Below, piece by piece: positions 1 to 10,923 of a stretch of DNA of 64,000 nucleotides. Within the stretch, counting starts at the first letter, position 1. Every line of letters begins with the position of its first letter. The translations under genes and the position numbers were made by a program. Under the pieces are notes generated by a model, which saw only the letters and a list, made by a program, of their open reading frames with translations, was not told the DNA's origin and searched no databases. Source of the DNA: Fonsecaea monophora (taxonomy: Eukaryota; Ascomycota; Eurotiomycetes; Chaetothyriales; Herpotrichiellaceae); contig NW_019173948.1 of the NCBI RefSeq assembly GCF_001642475.1, positions 62,001 through 126,000 of the forward strand, in the 5' to 3' direction.

Positions 1-455
1 TAAACCCACAGCGGAAAATCCCCGAGGCCATCGGCACTTCGAACTTCCTAGTCTGCGTCATGGGCTTGCCCGTGCACAAGGCCTCGAGCCGCCCGAATTC
101 GTCGGCGTGCTCGTCGATCAGGTCTGCAATCCGTAGCAAAAGCTTAGCTCGTGCCTGAGGCGGTGTCGCCGCCCATGGCTTGAACGCAGCGCGGGCTGCG
201 GCGACCGCAGCATCGATATCGGCCTGTTCCGCCACGTGGATATCGTCGGTCACCACTGAGTGATCGGAGGGCCGGTAGCAGCTCATCCGGGCGTTAGATG
301 TTGCGTCCACATACTGTGCAGCATTTGTGTATCAGCCCTCGCTGGCCTTTGATACGCGGAGAGGACGCTTCTTGCTCACTCACCTTTCCGTTGATGAACT
401 GTCGGGTTTCCAGCGGGCCTTTGCCCTCGGGCACAGGGACGGCGTAATAATCCAT
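1..455 (-). CDS. Aldehyde dehydrogenase, N-terminal part (cut by window edge)
   Basis: This is an NAD(P)-dependent aldehyde dehydrogenase that would oxidise an aldehyde to its acid. Only the first ~128 residues are in the window. Exon 1 is 455-384 (24 codons, ending in the family-typical phrase QFINGK). A 70-bp intron (383-314, GTGAGT...CACAG) follows, and exon 2 runs 313-1 off the left edge. After splicing, the reading continues YVDATSNARMSCYRPSD and then the ALDH signature region around DIDAAVAAARAAFKPW and ARAKLLLRIADLIDEHADEF, which is the N-terminal cofactor-domain pattern. The catalytic Glu and Cys lie outside the window. An in-frame stop inside the intron supports the splice. It is a different paralogue from the dehydrogenase at 2.6-4.1 kb. 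The substrate cannot be inferred. Confidence 0.88.
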
Positions 456-1057
456 CAATATCGCGGAGACAATGCCACCCTAACAGTAAAGGCTGAAATA
501 ATGAAGAAGCAGAGTCGTCGTCGGCGTGACAGCAGTAGGTATTGCTCACAGACTGAAGCGTTCTATCGGAGAAAACACCGGTCTTGTCAAGGCACAACCA
601 TTTTATGCAAGAATTCCCATTGAGCCCGTCCTGACGAGGCAAACACTAGCAACGTCAAATCTTACATTTCGTGGATTGGTCGTTAATCATGACCAAGTTA
701 ATACCGAACGGAGAATCCTAGCCCTCTTCCCCATAGCCATATCAGGAGATACGCGATTACATTAGCTGGTCATGACTCCGCAACAATGGCCGCCCGTCAC
801 GAGCCCGATGGGTCTTCTCGACGTCAACTAACGACCCTGCGACCTGCCAAATGAGGAAACTTGGCGCTGACACCGGTGGATAGTGCCCCTGATTCATCGC
901 CCGTTCCAGAACACCAGCAGACCGCGTGGGCCAATACACTATACTAGTACTATTCTAGGAGTGGGTTCCGTCGTAAAATGTATTGATCTATGTGTGTATG
1001 TATGTACATCCACAAGTCTAGCGAATTCTTGCTGGACTTGCGTCCCCCCTCTACATC
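456..1057. other. Intergenic, divergent promoter region
   Basis: This spacer lies between the start of the aldehyde dehydrogenase (minus) and the start of the FAD monooxygenase relic (plus). A CCAAT-type motif followed by an AT-rich stretch sits near 929-955, about 110 bases before the relic's ATG, and could be the remains of its promoter. No coding sequence is supported here. Confidence 0.45.
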
Positions 1058-2045
1058 ATGTCCTATTTCACCAATAGCTCCAAAGGCACCGGCGGCTCGA
1101 GTAAGGCCTTGAGCGGCTCTGACTTTGAACCCAACACCTTCAGCCGTCTCAATGTTGTCGTCGTCGGTGGTGGTATAGCGGGGTTGCCCGCGACGCTCGG
1201 CCCAAGGAAACAAGGTCACCTTGTCACAGTTAGGCTCATCCACATGCGGCCACCCCGCCTAGCACCCCAAGGCTAATCGGGACATCCAGATTCTTGAGCA
1301 GTCGGACTCTTCGGATGAGGATGGCGCCCCTCTCGATCTCACGCCGAACGCCAACGACATTCTCAAGAGATTCGGTGTGCACGTGGAGAACCTTGGAGGA
1401 ACTGGCGGCGCAGCAACTAGCAATGGCGTAAGCTCTCGGTGGGCCCGTCACGGCACCCCCCAACATTGCAGTTGACCATGTTCGACAGAGCACCGACTAT
1501 ATGACCATGCAGGCCAGGTCCATCAAACCATCCACAACGCAGCTTCGACCAAGCTGTGGCAACATGTGCCGGAACTGCCGCGATGGCACAACGAGAGAGT
1601 CGTTCTTATCGGCGAAGCCGCCCATGCATACGGTTTGCGACCAGTGTACAGTGCTGGACAGGCTCTGGAAGATGCGGCCGCGCTGGCGGCGCTACTACTG
1701 CTCGAAGTGAGTGCTGATCAAGTGCCGGAAGCGCTCCAGTTTTACCAGGAATTCCGCACTTTCACGTACTGTGCTCGATGGATTCTTGCCCGAGGGCTTC
1801 AGCTTCCGCTCTCGCGGGTCCGCGTGGCCGAGGCGTCGTGGATGACTGGGATAGTGACTGGCATGGACTGGCTGCTGGGCGGCGCCGGATACAATCACAC
1901 GGCGCTCTTGCTTCATGGCGTCGACTGTATGAGCGTTATGTCGGTGCCGTCGGCCAACCAGGCGTCGCCGACGTCCAGTATCCCATTTATTCGCCGTTCG
2001 CCGGCACCAGCCGTGTCCAGACCAAGACGGCCAAGATGGAGGTGA
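1058..2045 (+). pseudogene. Relic of FAD-dependent monooxygenase (salicylate-hydroxylase-like)
   Basis: The ends of a flavin monooxygenase are present but its middle is missing. The N-terminal part opens at ATG 1058 and contains the FAD-binding Rossmann phrase VVVVGGGIAGL. A plausible intron (1229-1289, GTTAGG...ATCCAG, branch GCTAATC) joins in frame to ILEQSDSSDEDGAPLDLTPN. This exon reaches about 1427, next to a GTAAGC donor. The C-terminal part is open in another frame from 1476 to 2045 and carries the second FAD motif RVVLIGEAAHAYG followed by a normal QALEDAAAL helix. About 190-200 residues expected between them (the substrate-binding half) are absent, and the two parts are out of frame through any GT-AG junction I tried. 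A third frame (to 2215) continues beyond, which suggests a further frameshift. I read this as an internally deleted pseudogene. Confidence 0.75.
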
Positions 2046-2627
2046 CCAAGGACAACTCAATCACCTATTACCAAGGTGACGAGCTCACCCTGCCCACCTG
2101 GCACGGTTATGTGGATCGCTTTGCCGAAGATGCCCTTCTACGGGGTGGTGAGCGGGTTCGCCATGCAGGGCACCGGGGTCGAGAAGATAACCGGGATACC
2201 ATCCGGATTGAATAGTCTCTGAGGTTGGAGGGGCTGGAATGGTGCTCTCTACATCTATGGGTGGTGAAAGAGAAACGCTTTTTGTCCATGTTCTGAGTCG
2301 AGACCCACGCCCACGAAAGCGACGTTCCCGGACCCTTTTTCCGCCGCCAAACATGTGAGACGGTTGAAGAATCGAGATAGCTATCTTTATTCGTGACCCC
2401 TTTGAAAGAAGCTCCCATAAAGAACAAAATATTCAATTACCCTTGGATTGGACTTTGCGTGGTGATGTTTGGACAATCTCTAGACTTTTTAAATTCCGCG
2501 CGAAGAAGTAGACGTAGCAATTTGGCTCATGACAATTTGGCACATTTCGTACTAGTTGATTTGCCGTCCCTCCTAGACTAGGATTAACAAAGTAGTACCA
2601 TCAGCCACCAATGCCATACCGTCCTTC
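2046..2627. other. Intergenic, 3' flanks of convergent genes
   Basis: This lies between the monooxygenase relic (plus) and the 3' end of the semialdehyde dehydrogenase (minus). The frame open to 2215 may be eroded C-terminal coding sequence of the relic. From about 2216 to 2627 I see only AT-rich non-coding sequence. Confidence 0.45.
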
Positions 2628-4121
2628 CTAGAACAAGTTGCCCCAGGTGACGCTCTTGCGAATCTGGTATTCCTCCAGACCGTATTTGCTTCCCTCCTTT
2701 CCGAGGCCAGACTCCTTAATACCGCCGAACGGGGCTTCGGCCGCACTGATCTTGCCCGTGTTAACCCCTACCATGCCGACCTCAAGAGCTTTGGCGAGTT
2801 TCCAGATCTTTTTAGGGTCTTCAGAGAAGAAATATCCGGCCAGACCGAACTCGGTATCGTTGGCCATCTCGATGACCTCGTCCACGGTGTCGAAGGCAAA
2901 GACAGGCGCCAAGGGTCCGAAGGTCTCATCTTTGGCCACGAGCATCTGTTGTGTCACCCCGGTCAGCAGGGCTGGCTGGATGAAGTAGCCGTCCATCTCG
3001 GCGGGGGTGTCGCCGCCAAAGACCAACTGAGCACCTTTCGATACTGCGTCGTCGATGTGCTCCTTGACCTTTTGGACCGCGGCGCGGTTGACCAACGGCC
3101 CGTGCGTGACGGTCGGGTCAAGGCCAGATCCGATCTTGAAATTTTCGACCTTCTTGCGGAGCGCAGCGACGAACCGGTCGTGGATGCCGCGTTGCACATA
3201 GAGTCGGTTCGCGCACACGCATGTTTGGCCGCTGCAGCGGTATTTACAGGCCAAGACGCCGTCAACGGCAATCTCCAGGTTGGCGTCGTCGAAGACGATA
3301 TACGGGGCGTTCCCGCCAAGTTCCATCGACACCTTCTTCATCGTCTCGGACGCTTGCTTAGTGATAAGCTTACCTACCCCCGTCGAACCCGTAAAGCTGA
3401 CCTTCTTGATGATGGGGTTCGTGTACAGTTCGGCAACGGCTGCGCGGTTCTTGGTTGTGACCACCTGGATGACGTTCGGTGGAATGCCCGCCTCGACGGC
3501 CAGCGCTGTCAACGCCAGCGTACAAAGCGGGGTCTCGCTCGGCGGCTTGATGACAACGGTGCAGCCGGCTGCGATGGCAGGCGCCAGCTTCCTGGTGACC
3601 ATGGCAATGGGAAAGTTCCACGGCGTGACGACGCCGCAGACCCCAATGGGTTGGCGTAGAACTAGATTGGTCGCATTTTTATGCTGAGACGGAATGATGT
3701 CGCCGTAAGATCGAATCGCCTCTTCCGCAAACCAGGTGATGAAGCTCGCACCGTACTCGACTTCGGCTTCGGCCTCCGGGAGGGTTTTCCCGTTCTCCAT
3801 GGTAAGAATCACGCCCAGGTCGTGGGCGTGGGCGCGCACGAGGGCGGCCCACTTGTGCAGCAGTTTCGAACGGTCATGTTCGCTGGTCTCCTTGAAGGTC
3901 TTGAATTCAGCTTCGGCGTGAGTGATGGCTCGTTTGAAATCGTCGACTTCCAGATTGGCAATCTGAGCGATCGGCTTATTGGTTACGGGATCATATACGG
4001 GGAACTTGGACGACCTAGAAACCCATTCGCCTCCAATGAAGGCGGAATCTCGAAGCAGCGAGTGGTTTTTGACCACAGCCTCGAGGCTGGGAGGATGGCT
4101 GAATGCTCGTGCGTCGCCCAT
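2628..4121 (-). CDS. Succinate-semialdehyde dehydrogenase-type ALDH
   Basis: This single-exon gene encodes 497 residues, the normal length for NAD(P)-dependent succinate-semialdehyde dehydrogenase. That enzyme oxidises succinate semialdehyde to succinate in the GABA shunt. The product has the ALDH cofactor motif (TPWNFP near 166-171), the GSTGVG turn (245-250), the catalytic general base Glu267 in MELGGNAP and the nucleophile Cys301 in SGQTCVCANR. The C-terminal PFGGIKESGLGKEG phrase is the SSADH signature. The frame is open upstream to 4229, but with no ATG before 4121, so I chose MGDARAF as the start. Broad-substrate fungal paralogues share this sequence type, so the exact substrate is inferred. 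It sits in a block of oxidative enzymes. Confidence 0.92.
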   Translation of the reverse strand: MGDARAFSHPPSLEAVVKNHSLLRDSAFIGGEWVSRSSKFPVYDPVTNKPIAQIANLEVDDFKRAITHAEAEFKTFKETSEHDRSKLLHKWAALVRAHAHDLGVILTMENGKTLPEAEAEVEYGASFITWFAEEAIRSYGDIIPSQHKNATNLVLRQPIGVCGVVTPWNFPIAMVTRKLAPAIAAGCTVVIKPPSETPLCTLALTALAVEAGIPPNVIQVVTTKNRAAVAELYTNPIIKKVSFTGSTGVGKLITKQASETMKKVSMELGGNAPYIVFDDANLEIAVDGVLACKYRCSGQTCVCANRLYVQRGIHDRFVAALRKKVENFKIGSGLDPTVTHGPLVNRAAVQKVKEHIDDAVSKGAQLVFGGDTPAEMDGYFIQPALLTGVTQQMLVAKDETFGPLAPVFAFDTVDEVIEMANDTEFGLAGYFFSEDPKKIWKLAKALEVGMVGVNTGKISAAEAPFGGIKESGLGKEGSKYGLEEYQIRKSVTWGNLF

Positions 4122-5759
4122 GGCTGGACGGTGAGGTTTCACGCAAAGAGTGGGTGTGCTGGTTACTTCAAGCCCTGTTAACGGGGGTGGGTCGTGTATT
4201 ATATCACGCTCGAAAGACGAGGCCTGCACCTGCTTTCACTCAGCAAGACAGCTCGAGCGCGTTGAACGTATTTTTAACTATATCCAGAGACTCCCAGATC
4301 TGTGTGGAATTCCAGAACGGCAAGGTGTGAAGTCCGTCGGGAGGGAGACGCCATCCAAACATGAGGTGGTCGGGTTGACACCGGGTCATCTTGACTGCAC
4401 CTAAGCACCAGATTCCAAGAGAAGTACGACCCGCTGCCGTTTGCTGCCAAATCCGACCACCGAACGCTTGGCCGAAGCCTGTGGGAGTTCCTAGTCTTGT
4501 GGCGGAGTGATGTGATGCTGGAAAGGGAGGAAATCTTGCGCTCCGCAACCCTGCCATCAACGACCAATAGTCTTCGCCCTGAGAGTGACACAGAGAGTAC
4601 CCTGCTCATCCCGTCAGTGTAGCCATATTCCTGACGCCCTATCTAGCTAGACTTGGGTTCTAACTAGTATACATACTAGTTTCCCGCAGAAGACTGCACA
4701 GAATGTCTGTGTTCAGCTCTTCGGGCTTAGCGTTGACTCGTCACAGCCACCCTCGAATTTCGTCCGTCCGAATAATTTACACACGGCCGAGCTGCGAGAC
4801 TGACGGTGTTAAGGGTGGATTTAACAAACGGCCGAGTCAAGGATGAAAAGGTGGTCAAGTAGTGCTGTAAGTTTCAGGATATACAAAATTGTGCGAGTGG
4901 GCCCTTGTATTGGGAAGTAGGAAATGCTTTTTCGGAGCGGAACCCTAGCTCGAGAGAGTGACGCACCGTCCCCGGTTTACCGGGTGGCCAATGAAAACAT
5001 TATCCTCACCTCCGTGAGATGTGGTGGAGTTCTAGTTAACAGAGGTCTTCTGCTAGGCCTTTTCAGGAAGGTTGTCATTTCGCGATGTTTCAACAGGAGG
5101 CAAAACACTTCCGATGACTTTGATGGAGAGCCACGCCGCATCCAGCGTGTCCTTCTGAGAAGGTGCAACAATGGGCGATTCAAGTGCCCCGCCGTGACCA
5201 GTTCCTGAAGGTCAGAAAAAGAGTCACATGCAACATCTGTGGATGGTGGTAGTTAGCGTATACTGACTCAAGTCTGCCCCCGCAGGGATCGGAGGAGTCC
5301 AGTCTAGAAGCAAGCCGCCGGAGTGGAGGACCTGGCGATCAACAGGGGAATTTGTACCCAATTCGTAGAGCTCGCACCGCAGTACACTCATTGACCATTG
5401 CTTACTGAGTTCGCGCAGGGGACAGTTAAGGTCTTGTGCTATTGTTCAAACTGTCAGCGACCGATAGCCTAGGTACCTGCGAAGACATGCTGGTCAGAGC
5501 CTCTTTCTGGGTTCACGAGTCCGGGACAACGCGGGCTGGGGGAGCAAGCTGTTGAGGTCAAATAAATGTCATGCTTCAGACGGCCAGGCGATGGCAACGC
5601 CCACCAGTCCACAATTGCCCCCGAATTTCTTCCCTCTCTCTTCTCCATCACCCTACCCTACCCCAGAGCGAGCTTCTATAGAGACAGTCTGCTCGCTTCG
5701 ATCAACCCGGGTACTGTATCAGTATCTCAAGCGCGAAAACAAATTGCACCACTACTACC
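4122..5759. other. Intergenic, divergent promoters
   Basis: This 1.6-kb spacer lies between the starts of the semialdehyde dehydrogenase (minus) and the metallo-hydrolase (plus). Short open frames occur but none has a recognisable product. A pyrimidine-rich stretch just before the hydrolase (about 5620-5665) looks like a fungal core promoter. Confidence 0.5.
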
Positions 5760-6830
5760 ATGGCGAAATTCGAGGTTCCTCCGGGCGCCACGGCGCAAGT
5801 TCGCATCATCGACAGCAGCACACGGATGACATTCCCGCCGTGGATGTTCATAAAGCCAAAATGGCCAGGATTCGACCTCCTGAAGCAGCTTCCGAGTTGG
5901 AGTTTCCTGGTCGAGCACACATCGGCATCGGGAAAGCACTCCAAGCTTGTGTTCGACTTGGGAATGCCCAAAGACTGGGCGAATATGGCACCGGTCATCT
6001 CTGAGCAGCTCAAAGCCCACCCTTCCGCCTTCCAAGTCACACACGACGTTTCGGAAATCCTGGAGAATAATGATGTGAAGCTCAATGAGGTCAACTGGAT
6101 TGTGTGGTCACACTGGCACTCTGACCACATCGGGGACCCCGCGCTGTTTCCCCCCGAGACCACCTTGGTTGTCGGCCCAGGCTTCAAGGAGAACCTGCTG
6201 CCCGGCTACCCAGCCAACAAAGAGTCAAGCATCCGCGAGTGTGACTATACTGGCCGCGAGCTGTATGAACCGAGCTTCACGGACTTGAAAATTGGCGACT
6301 TTGACGCCAACGACTTCTTCGGCGACGGCAGCTTCTACTTACTGAGCGCGCCCGGCCACACGGTTGCGCATCTTGCCGCATTAGTCCGCACGACAACGAA
6401 CCCAGATACCTTCATCTTGATGGGGGCTGATACCTGCCACCACGGCGGGGAGGTTCGGCCCTCGCCATATTTACCGATCCCAGCCGAGATCACGCCGCAT
6501 CCCTTCCCCAGCCAGAGTGCCCTCAGCGTCTGTCCCGGGGCTATATTTGAGAATGCGCTCCGCCGCCTCGAGCGACCGGTTGACGGTCCATTCTTCGATG
6601 CCGTGCATGGCCACAGTCTGTCCGATATCGCCGAGACAATAGCCAAAACTCAGATTGCCGATGCGGACCCCAACGTCTTCTTCATCGCCGCCCATGACGA
6701 CACCATCCAGGGCGTCGTTGACTTGTTCCCCAAGAGTGCTAATGCCTGGAAGAAGCAGGGCTGGGCGGAGAAAGTCAAGTGGAAGTTTCTGAAGGACTTT
6801 GAACAGGCGGTGAAGGCGCAGAGCGAATAG
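5760..6830 (+). CDS. Metallo-beta-lactamase-fold hydrolase
   Basis: This is a single-exon 356-residue protein with an ideal start context (ACCATGG). It carries the metallo-beta-lactamase zinc motif HWHSDHIGD (residues 118-126, HxHxDH type), then His200 in SAPGHTVAH and Asp224 in LMGADTCHH as the expected third histidine and bridging aspartate. A late histidine (AAHDD) completes the two-metal site. No signal peptide is evident, so the protein is probably cytosolic. Fungal relatives of this size include lactonase-type and thioesterase-type hydrolases, some found in secondary-metabolite clusters where they release or open an ester. Which reaction applies here cannot be told from sequence. It lies between a dehydrogenase and a reductase in the left metabolic block. 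Confidence 0.9.
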   Translation: MAKFEVPPGATAQVRIIDSSTRMTFPPWMFIKPKWPGFDLLKQLPSWSFLVEHTSASGKHSKLVFDLGMPKDWANMAPVISEQLKAHPSAFQVTHDVSEILENNDVKLNEVNWIVWSHWHSDHIGDPALFPPETTLVVGPGFKENLLPGYPANKESSIRECDYTGRELYEPSFTDLKIGDFDANDFFGDGSFYLLSAPGHTVAHLAALVRTTTNPDTFILMGADTCHHGGEVRPSPYLPIPAEITPHPFPSQSALSVCPGAIFENALRRLERPVDGPFFDAVHGHSLSDIAETIAKTQIADADPNVFFIAAHDDTIQGVVDLFPKSANAWKKQGWAEKVKWKFLKDFEQAVKAQSE

Positions 6831-8452
6831 ATGCGCCAAAGCCTGAGGAAAATTGACCATTTCAGCTGGAACAGCCCAAGCCTTGTGTTGAATGTCAGAA
6901 GCCCCTTTGGAACTAAACAGGGCCTTGTTAGGACCAAAGTAATATTCTAATGGTCCCTGTGATAGCTGCTGCGTAGCTTTCACGTCGAAGTGTCCTTCGC
7001 CTGAATGACAGAAATATCACCGCAGCCGCCGACTGCACTCTTTAGGATCATTTGCTCATGCAGACCTGTTGTGAGGACCTTGGTCATGTCCCCACAAAAG
7101 CCAAACCGTTCTCAAGCAGGTGTAGATTGCAACAGCCGACTCCTACAGTCCTTTCCTGAGTGAGACGATGGTGCAGCAGCTGCAGGGAGTGTGCTTTCCA
7201 GGCTCCGCCCCGGGAGGGGGGGGGGGGGAGGAAAATCAACTCGGAGTTTACATGCTCACATTCCCACAACGGTCCGCCAGTGGTCGTACCTCGTATTCGA
7301 ACGAGCCGATAGAAAATATGATTGGATTTCGATGAGTCCGAAACGAGTACAGAAGATCCACGTATGTAGTTATCACCCACGTGGGCTGTGAGGTACCCTG
7401 TTACTGCCGGTTGCCAGGGTGCCCTTGAGTCGTAAGACATTCCCGCCATTTTGGCTAAGTCGCGACAAGCACCTTATGTGAGAGCTTCATGCTTCGAATC
7501 ATACGCAGATGCCAGCAATAATAGAACGTGACATTGGCTAGGTCCATCCGTTTCCAGTCCCTTGGGTAGTTTTGCGTTGGATTTTGACAAAGGTTTGGCC
7601 GACATTCGTATTCGGTGGAACTTTGTCGATGTACATACTCGAAAGGTCGAATGATGTCATCGCGTGCTCCATTAATTAAGGCTCGAAGGCTGTAAATACA
7701 CTTGTTAGTGGGCCGAGACAGTGTCGCAAATGTATAAACATCAGCGCTGATGTTGAATGTTAAGCCTGCGGAGAGGTAGGCTACCATTTTTGTGGGAAAT
7801 GCCAAACCAGCCATCTGAGAAAAGCAACCAATCTAAAGAAGAGGCGGCGAAAGGGTTGCTCTGCTGGCAAACGAAATAGGGGAGCGGAGAAGATTACAAC
7901 ATACACGCGTTGCTGACCGAAAACTCTGCACATCTGATGCATCCTGAACAGTTTTAGGGAACAATTTATACTTTAAAATCAGTAGACATGATTGTTAGAA
8001 TTATTTTATCGTTAAATGAGAACTGCCTTAGAGCTACTTGACTAGATCTTTGCCTCTCAGACGTTCTACCCACTACACGTTTTTGTCATTTTCTGTGGAT
8101 ACAAGGAAGGGTACAGGGTGGAGATACAGCACCCCAAATGAGGGCCTCGTTTGAAGAAACATTTGTGATTTATGCGGTTGGGAATCCTAGTCAAAATGCT
8201 TCACTCTCCCATGCTCGGCGAGACAGGAACGGAGCCGTATCTGTCGACTAGAAGCAGTAGCAGCTCTACCTTTTGTCCTTGAGGTGCTATTGCCTGATCA
8301 CCATGGTATCAATAATTCCTCTGATGAAGCATGCCTATAAGATCTAGCCGCCGACGCATTGTCATTGCCCAAGCGTGCAGACGGTGCCTTCGGTTTGCGC
8401 CAACCTCGATATCGGAGCGCGGTCTGAGTCTAACACTTGTGAGTCCTTCCAA
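6831..8452. other. Intergenic between convergent genes
   Basis: This 1.6-kb region lies between the 3' ends of the metallo-hydrolase (plus) and the SDR (minus). It includes a run of 12 consecutive G at 7216-7227 inside a longer G-rich patch (7212-7230). The small open frames, including a minus-strand one at 7455-7814, match nothing I recognise. Confidence 0.5.
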
Positions 8453-9303
8453 CTACCAGTCTTGCACACCCGTTTTATCGATAGCCTTGCCAGCATCAGC
8501 ATCCCTCTTGCCCTCGATGACATCCTTGACGAACCCTCCCCCAATGGAAGGATCGAGCGCTCCATAAGCCTTCAGCTGTTCAGGACTGCCTCCAAGATTG
8601 GTTGCCAGCATCCCAGGACTGCACGCAAAAACTCTAACACCATCTTCTTTCAATATGCGGGCCCATTCCCGCATCACCATCGTCAGGGCGGTTTTGGACG
8701 TCCGGTAGGCGCATTGACCAATGATAGGCTTCGGCCAGCCTTTCGGCGGCGAATGGTCGATCGGGCTCTTGAGAGCGACCTGCCTTGCTAAACTGGCCGT
8801 CCCGCTTCCAATGAAGATCAGGCGAGGATCGGACGACTTGATCAGTAGCGGCGCAAACTTGTATGTCATGACGTGAGTGCTGGTGACATTCACCGAATAT
8901 GCCTTGTCCCACGCTTCACGCTGACTGATTTTGCCGGCCAGGAAGGCTTGGTCCAACGCAATACCTGCACGATTAGTCGAGTTCCGAGCCAAAGGCCGAA
9001 CAAAAGGAACGGCTTACCGGCATTGTTCACGAGACAGTCAATGTGTCCGTGTGTATTTTCCACATTGTCAAACGCCGAGTTGATGGAATTGTCATCTTCA
9101 ATGTCGATCTGAATAGGCTCGACCGTGGTTTGGGGGTTCTTGGGCTTATCGGCTTGGAGTGCTTTCAGGGCGGCGGACGCCTTGTCAAGCGAGCGGCTGC
9201 CACATAGAATGGTGGAAGAGGACTCGGAACGATACAAGGCGCGCACGATTTCGAGCCCAAGGCCCGTGTTCGCACCGGTGATCAATACAATTCGTGATGC
9301 CAT
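8453..9303 (-). CDS. Short-chain dehydrogenase/reductase (carbonyl-reductase-like)
   Basis: This is a two-exon SDR of 265 residues: exon 1 is 9303-9018, a 53-bp intron (9017-8965, GTAAGC...GTGCAG with branch GACTAATC) follows, and exon 2 is 8964-8453. It has the NAD(P)-binding TGANTGLG (residues 9-16), the structural NNAG (93-96), a serine-rich strand IGSGTAS (148-153) and the catalytic YRTSK (Tyr182, Lys186). The start MASRIVLITG places the Rossmann motif at the usual distance. The splice rebuilds NNAGIALDQAF precisely, which supports it. The protein likely reduces a carbonyl or oxidises an alcohol with NADP(H). Its promoter is shared with the divergent NTF2-like gene at 10258, suggesting co-regulation. 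Confidence 0.92.
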
Positions 9304-10257
9304 GCCGGGAATACCAATTGATAACTCGATCGGACCAAAAGAATGCCAGCGTCGCCGTGGATCTTCTTTGTTGTCAGGAAGACAGGGCACTTTAAATTCA
9401 AATCTCAAAAAGGCTTGCTCGGTGCTAATGGAGTTTCATTAGTTATGCAAACTGAGCACAAGATCTAGGCCAAGGGTCTCATACACCTCGTTTGTCTCTC
9501 ATTGGGTGGCATTGTGGACCTATCATTGCCACAAACACGAGCAAAGAGTTGGCGATTCCAATTTTGAAACGTTGGAAGGCGGCCGTGATAGTACGGGAAG
9601 TGAGTCGGGCATTTTAGATCTGTACCCCGTACATGTGGCTGGCGTCTTTTGGGGCCTGGGCCTCGTATAGTACGAGTAACGTTGATCGGGCAAATACGAG
9701 GACAGATTTGAGTCTAGATGATTTTGGGGCATGGAGTTTCAGCGCTTGGCGAAGGCGCCGGTCAGTGGCGGGGTACCGTTCGGACTTAGTTTTGTTGATC
9801 TCTCCTGAGATCCATTCTTTAAGACGGACCCCGTAGTGGAATTCTTCATTCTTCCACAGCACTACCGAGATCAGGGTAGAACGAGTTGATTCAGCACTCT
9901 TAACTTATTCTGGGTTGTCAGTCGCATTTTTGACTTTTGTCAAAAATGCTTTTTGCATTTTTTGAGAGTAGATGTTTTATTCGAATGCATCTCACGCCCA
10001 CATTTGTGAACCCCTGGTAATTGGCTTGCTGCGCAACTATCGACTATTCTCCATCCCCGGACTCTACTCATATCCCGCTAACTATACAACATACAACAGC
10101 TGTAGACTTAAAAGAGCTGGCAAATTCTCGTTAATGAGTATCGCCCTTTTGATAGTTGTGCTATAAACCTAGTTTCTTCCAAAATCTAGTTGTTTTCGAG
10201 ATTGTACAAATCCTCTCTCCCCGAGATCGCAAAACCTCTGCCGCATCGACCGATCCT
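9304..10257. promoter_or_regulatory. Shared divergent promoter, SDR and NTF2-like genes
   Basis: This 954-bp spacer separates two divergently transcribed metabolic genes and holds no supported coding sequence. A CGG-N4-CCG arrangement (CGGGGTACCG, 9769-9778) is the kind of everted pair bound by fungal Zn2Cys6 regulators. One such motif can occur by chance, so its role is a guess. An AT-rich region before 10258 precedes the NTF2-like gene. Confidence 0.35.
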
Positions 10258-10923
10258 ATGGCTTCCACAACAACAAACGGCGGTCAACCTCGCAAGTCGA
10301 TGCTTGTTCCCGCCGTTGCCACGGACCTTCGTAAGAATTTGCGGGGTTTCGACCACTCGGTGAGCGAAAAATGGCACTGCATGGGCCCTCCCAAGCACTA
10401 CGGGCCAGTCGAGCCAGGCGAATACAGTAAAGTCGCACCTCATTGTAAGGCGATCACGGAAGAGCTCACGCCCTTTATGGAGGAATATTTTTGGCGTGTC
10501 GACAATAGCAGCCAGAGGGAAGTTTTCGAGGCCATGTTCACGCCACACGCAATGTATTACAACAACGGCCTCAAGCAAATTACATTTGGTTCAGCAGACG
10601 CTCATCAAATTGACACTCGAATGCCATTCCATCCCTGGTTGATTCATCAGATCGACCGGATGGCTATCTTGCCCCCTCATGACGGCGACCCAAACGCCCC
10701 GGTCCTTGTCCATGTTCTTGGGAGCTCTTGGAACGGGCTGAAGAAAACCGAAGATAAAGCCGAGCAGGAGAAGGATGAGGAAGCGAAGATCAATTGCCCA
10801 TTTTCGGAGACGTTTGAAGTTATCAAATGGAAGGGGGAATGGAAAATTAACCGCGTGATTCTGATCTTGCATTACGACCTGGCGACGATGATGACGAAAT
10901 ATGGCATCAAGGGATCAATCTAG
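10258..10923 (+). CDS. NTF2-like / SnoaL-fold family protein
   Basis: This is a single-exon protein of 221 residues starting at MASTTTNGG. The frame extends upstream, but the coding-like sequence begins here. After a disordered N-terminus, the core (about residues 65-215) has the helix-then-curved-sheet pattern of the NTF2/SnoaL fold. A helix runs through EELTPFMEEYFWRVDN, REVFEAMFTPHAMYYNNGL follows, and the C-terminus is a strand-rich sequence (EVIKWKGEWKINRVILILHY). A lysine/glutamate-rich loop (KKTEDKAEQEKDEE) interrupts the sheet. Such proteins act as small dehydratases, cyclases or binding domains, but no catalytic set can be assigned here. It is paired head-to-head with the SDR and lies upstream of an MFS pump, which suggests a metabolic role. 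Confidence 0.72.
   Translation: MASTTTNGGQPRKSMLVPAVATDLRKNLRGFDHSVSEKWHCMGPPKHYGPVEPGEYSKVAPHCKAITEELTPFMEEYFWRVDNSSQREVFEAMFTPHAMYYNNGLKQITFGSADAHQIDTRMPFHPWLIHQIDRMAILPPHDGDPNAPVLVHVLGSSWNGLKKTEDKAEQEKDEEAKINCPFSETFEVIKWKGEWKINRVILILHYDLATMMTKYGIKGSI

Noticed and set aside
2949..3659. Plus-strand open frame of 236 residues
   Set aside because: It is antisense to the semialdehyde dehydrogenase with no recognisable domain.
8331..8450. Possible Zn2Cys6 transcription-factor start (CRRC after a basic stretch)
   Set aside because: Only two cysteines are present; the remaining four cluster cysteines and the basic linker are missing.
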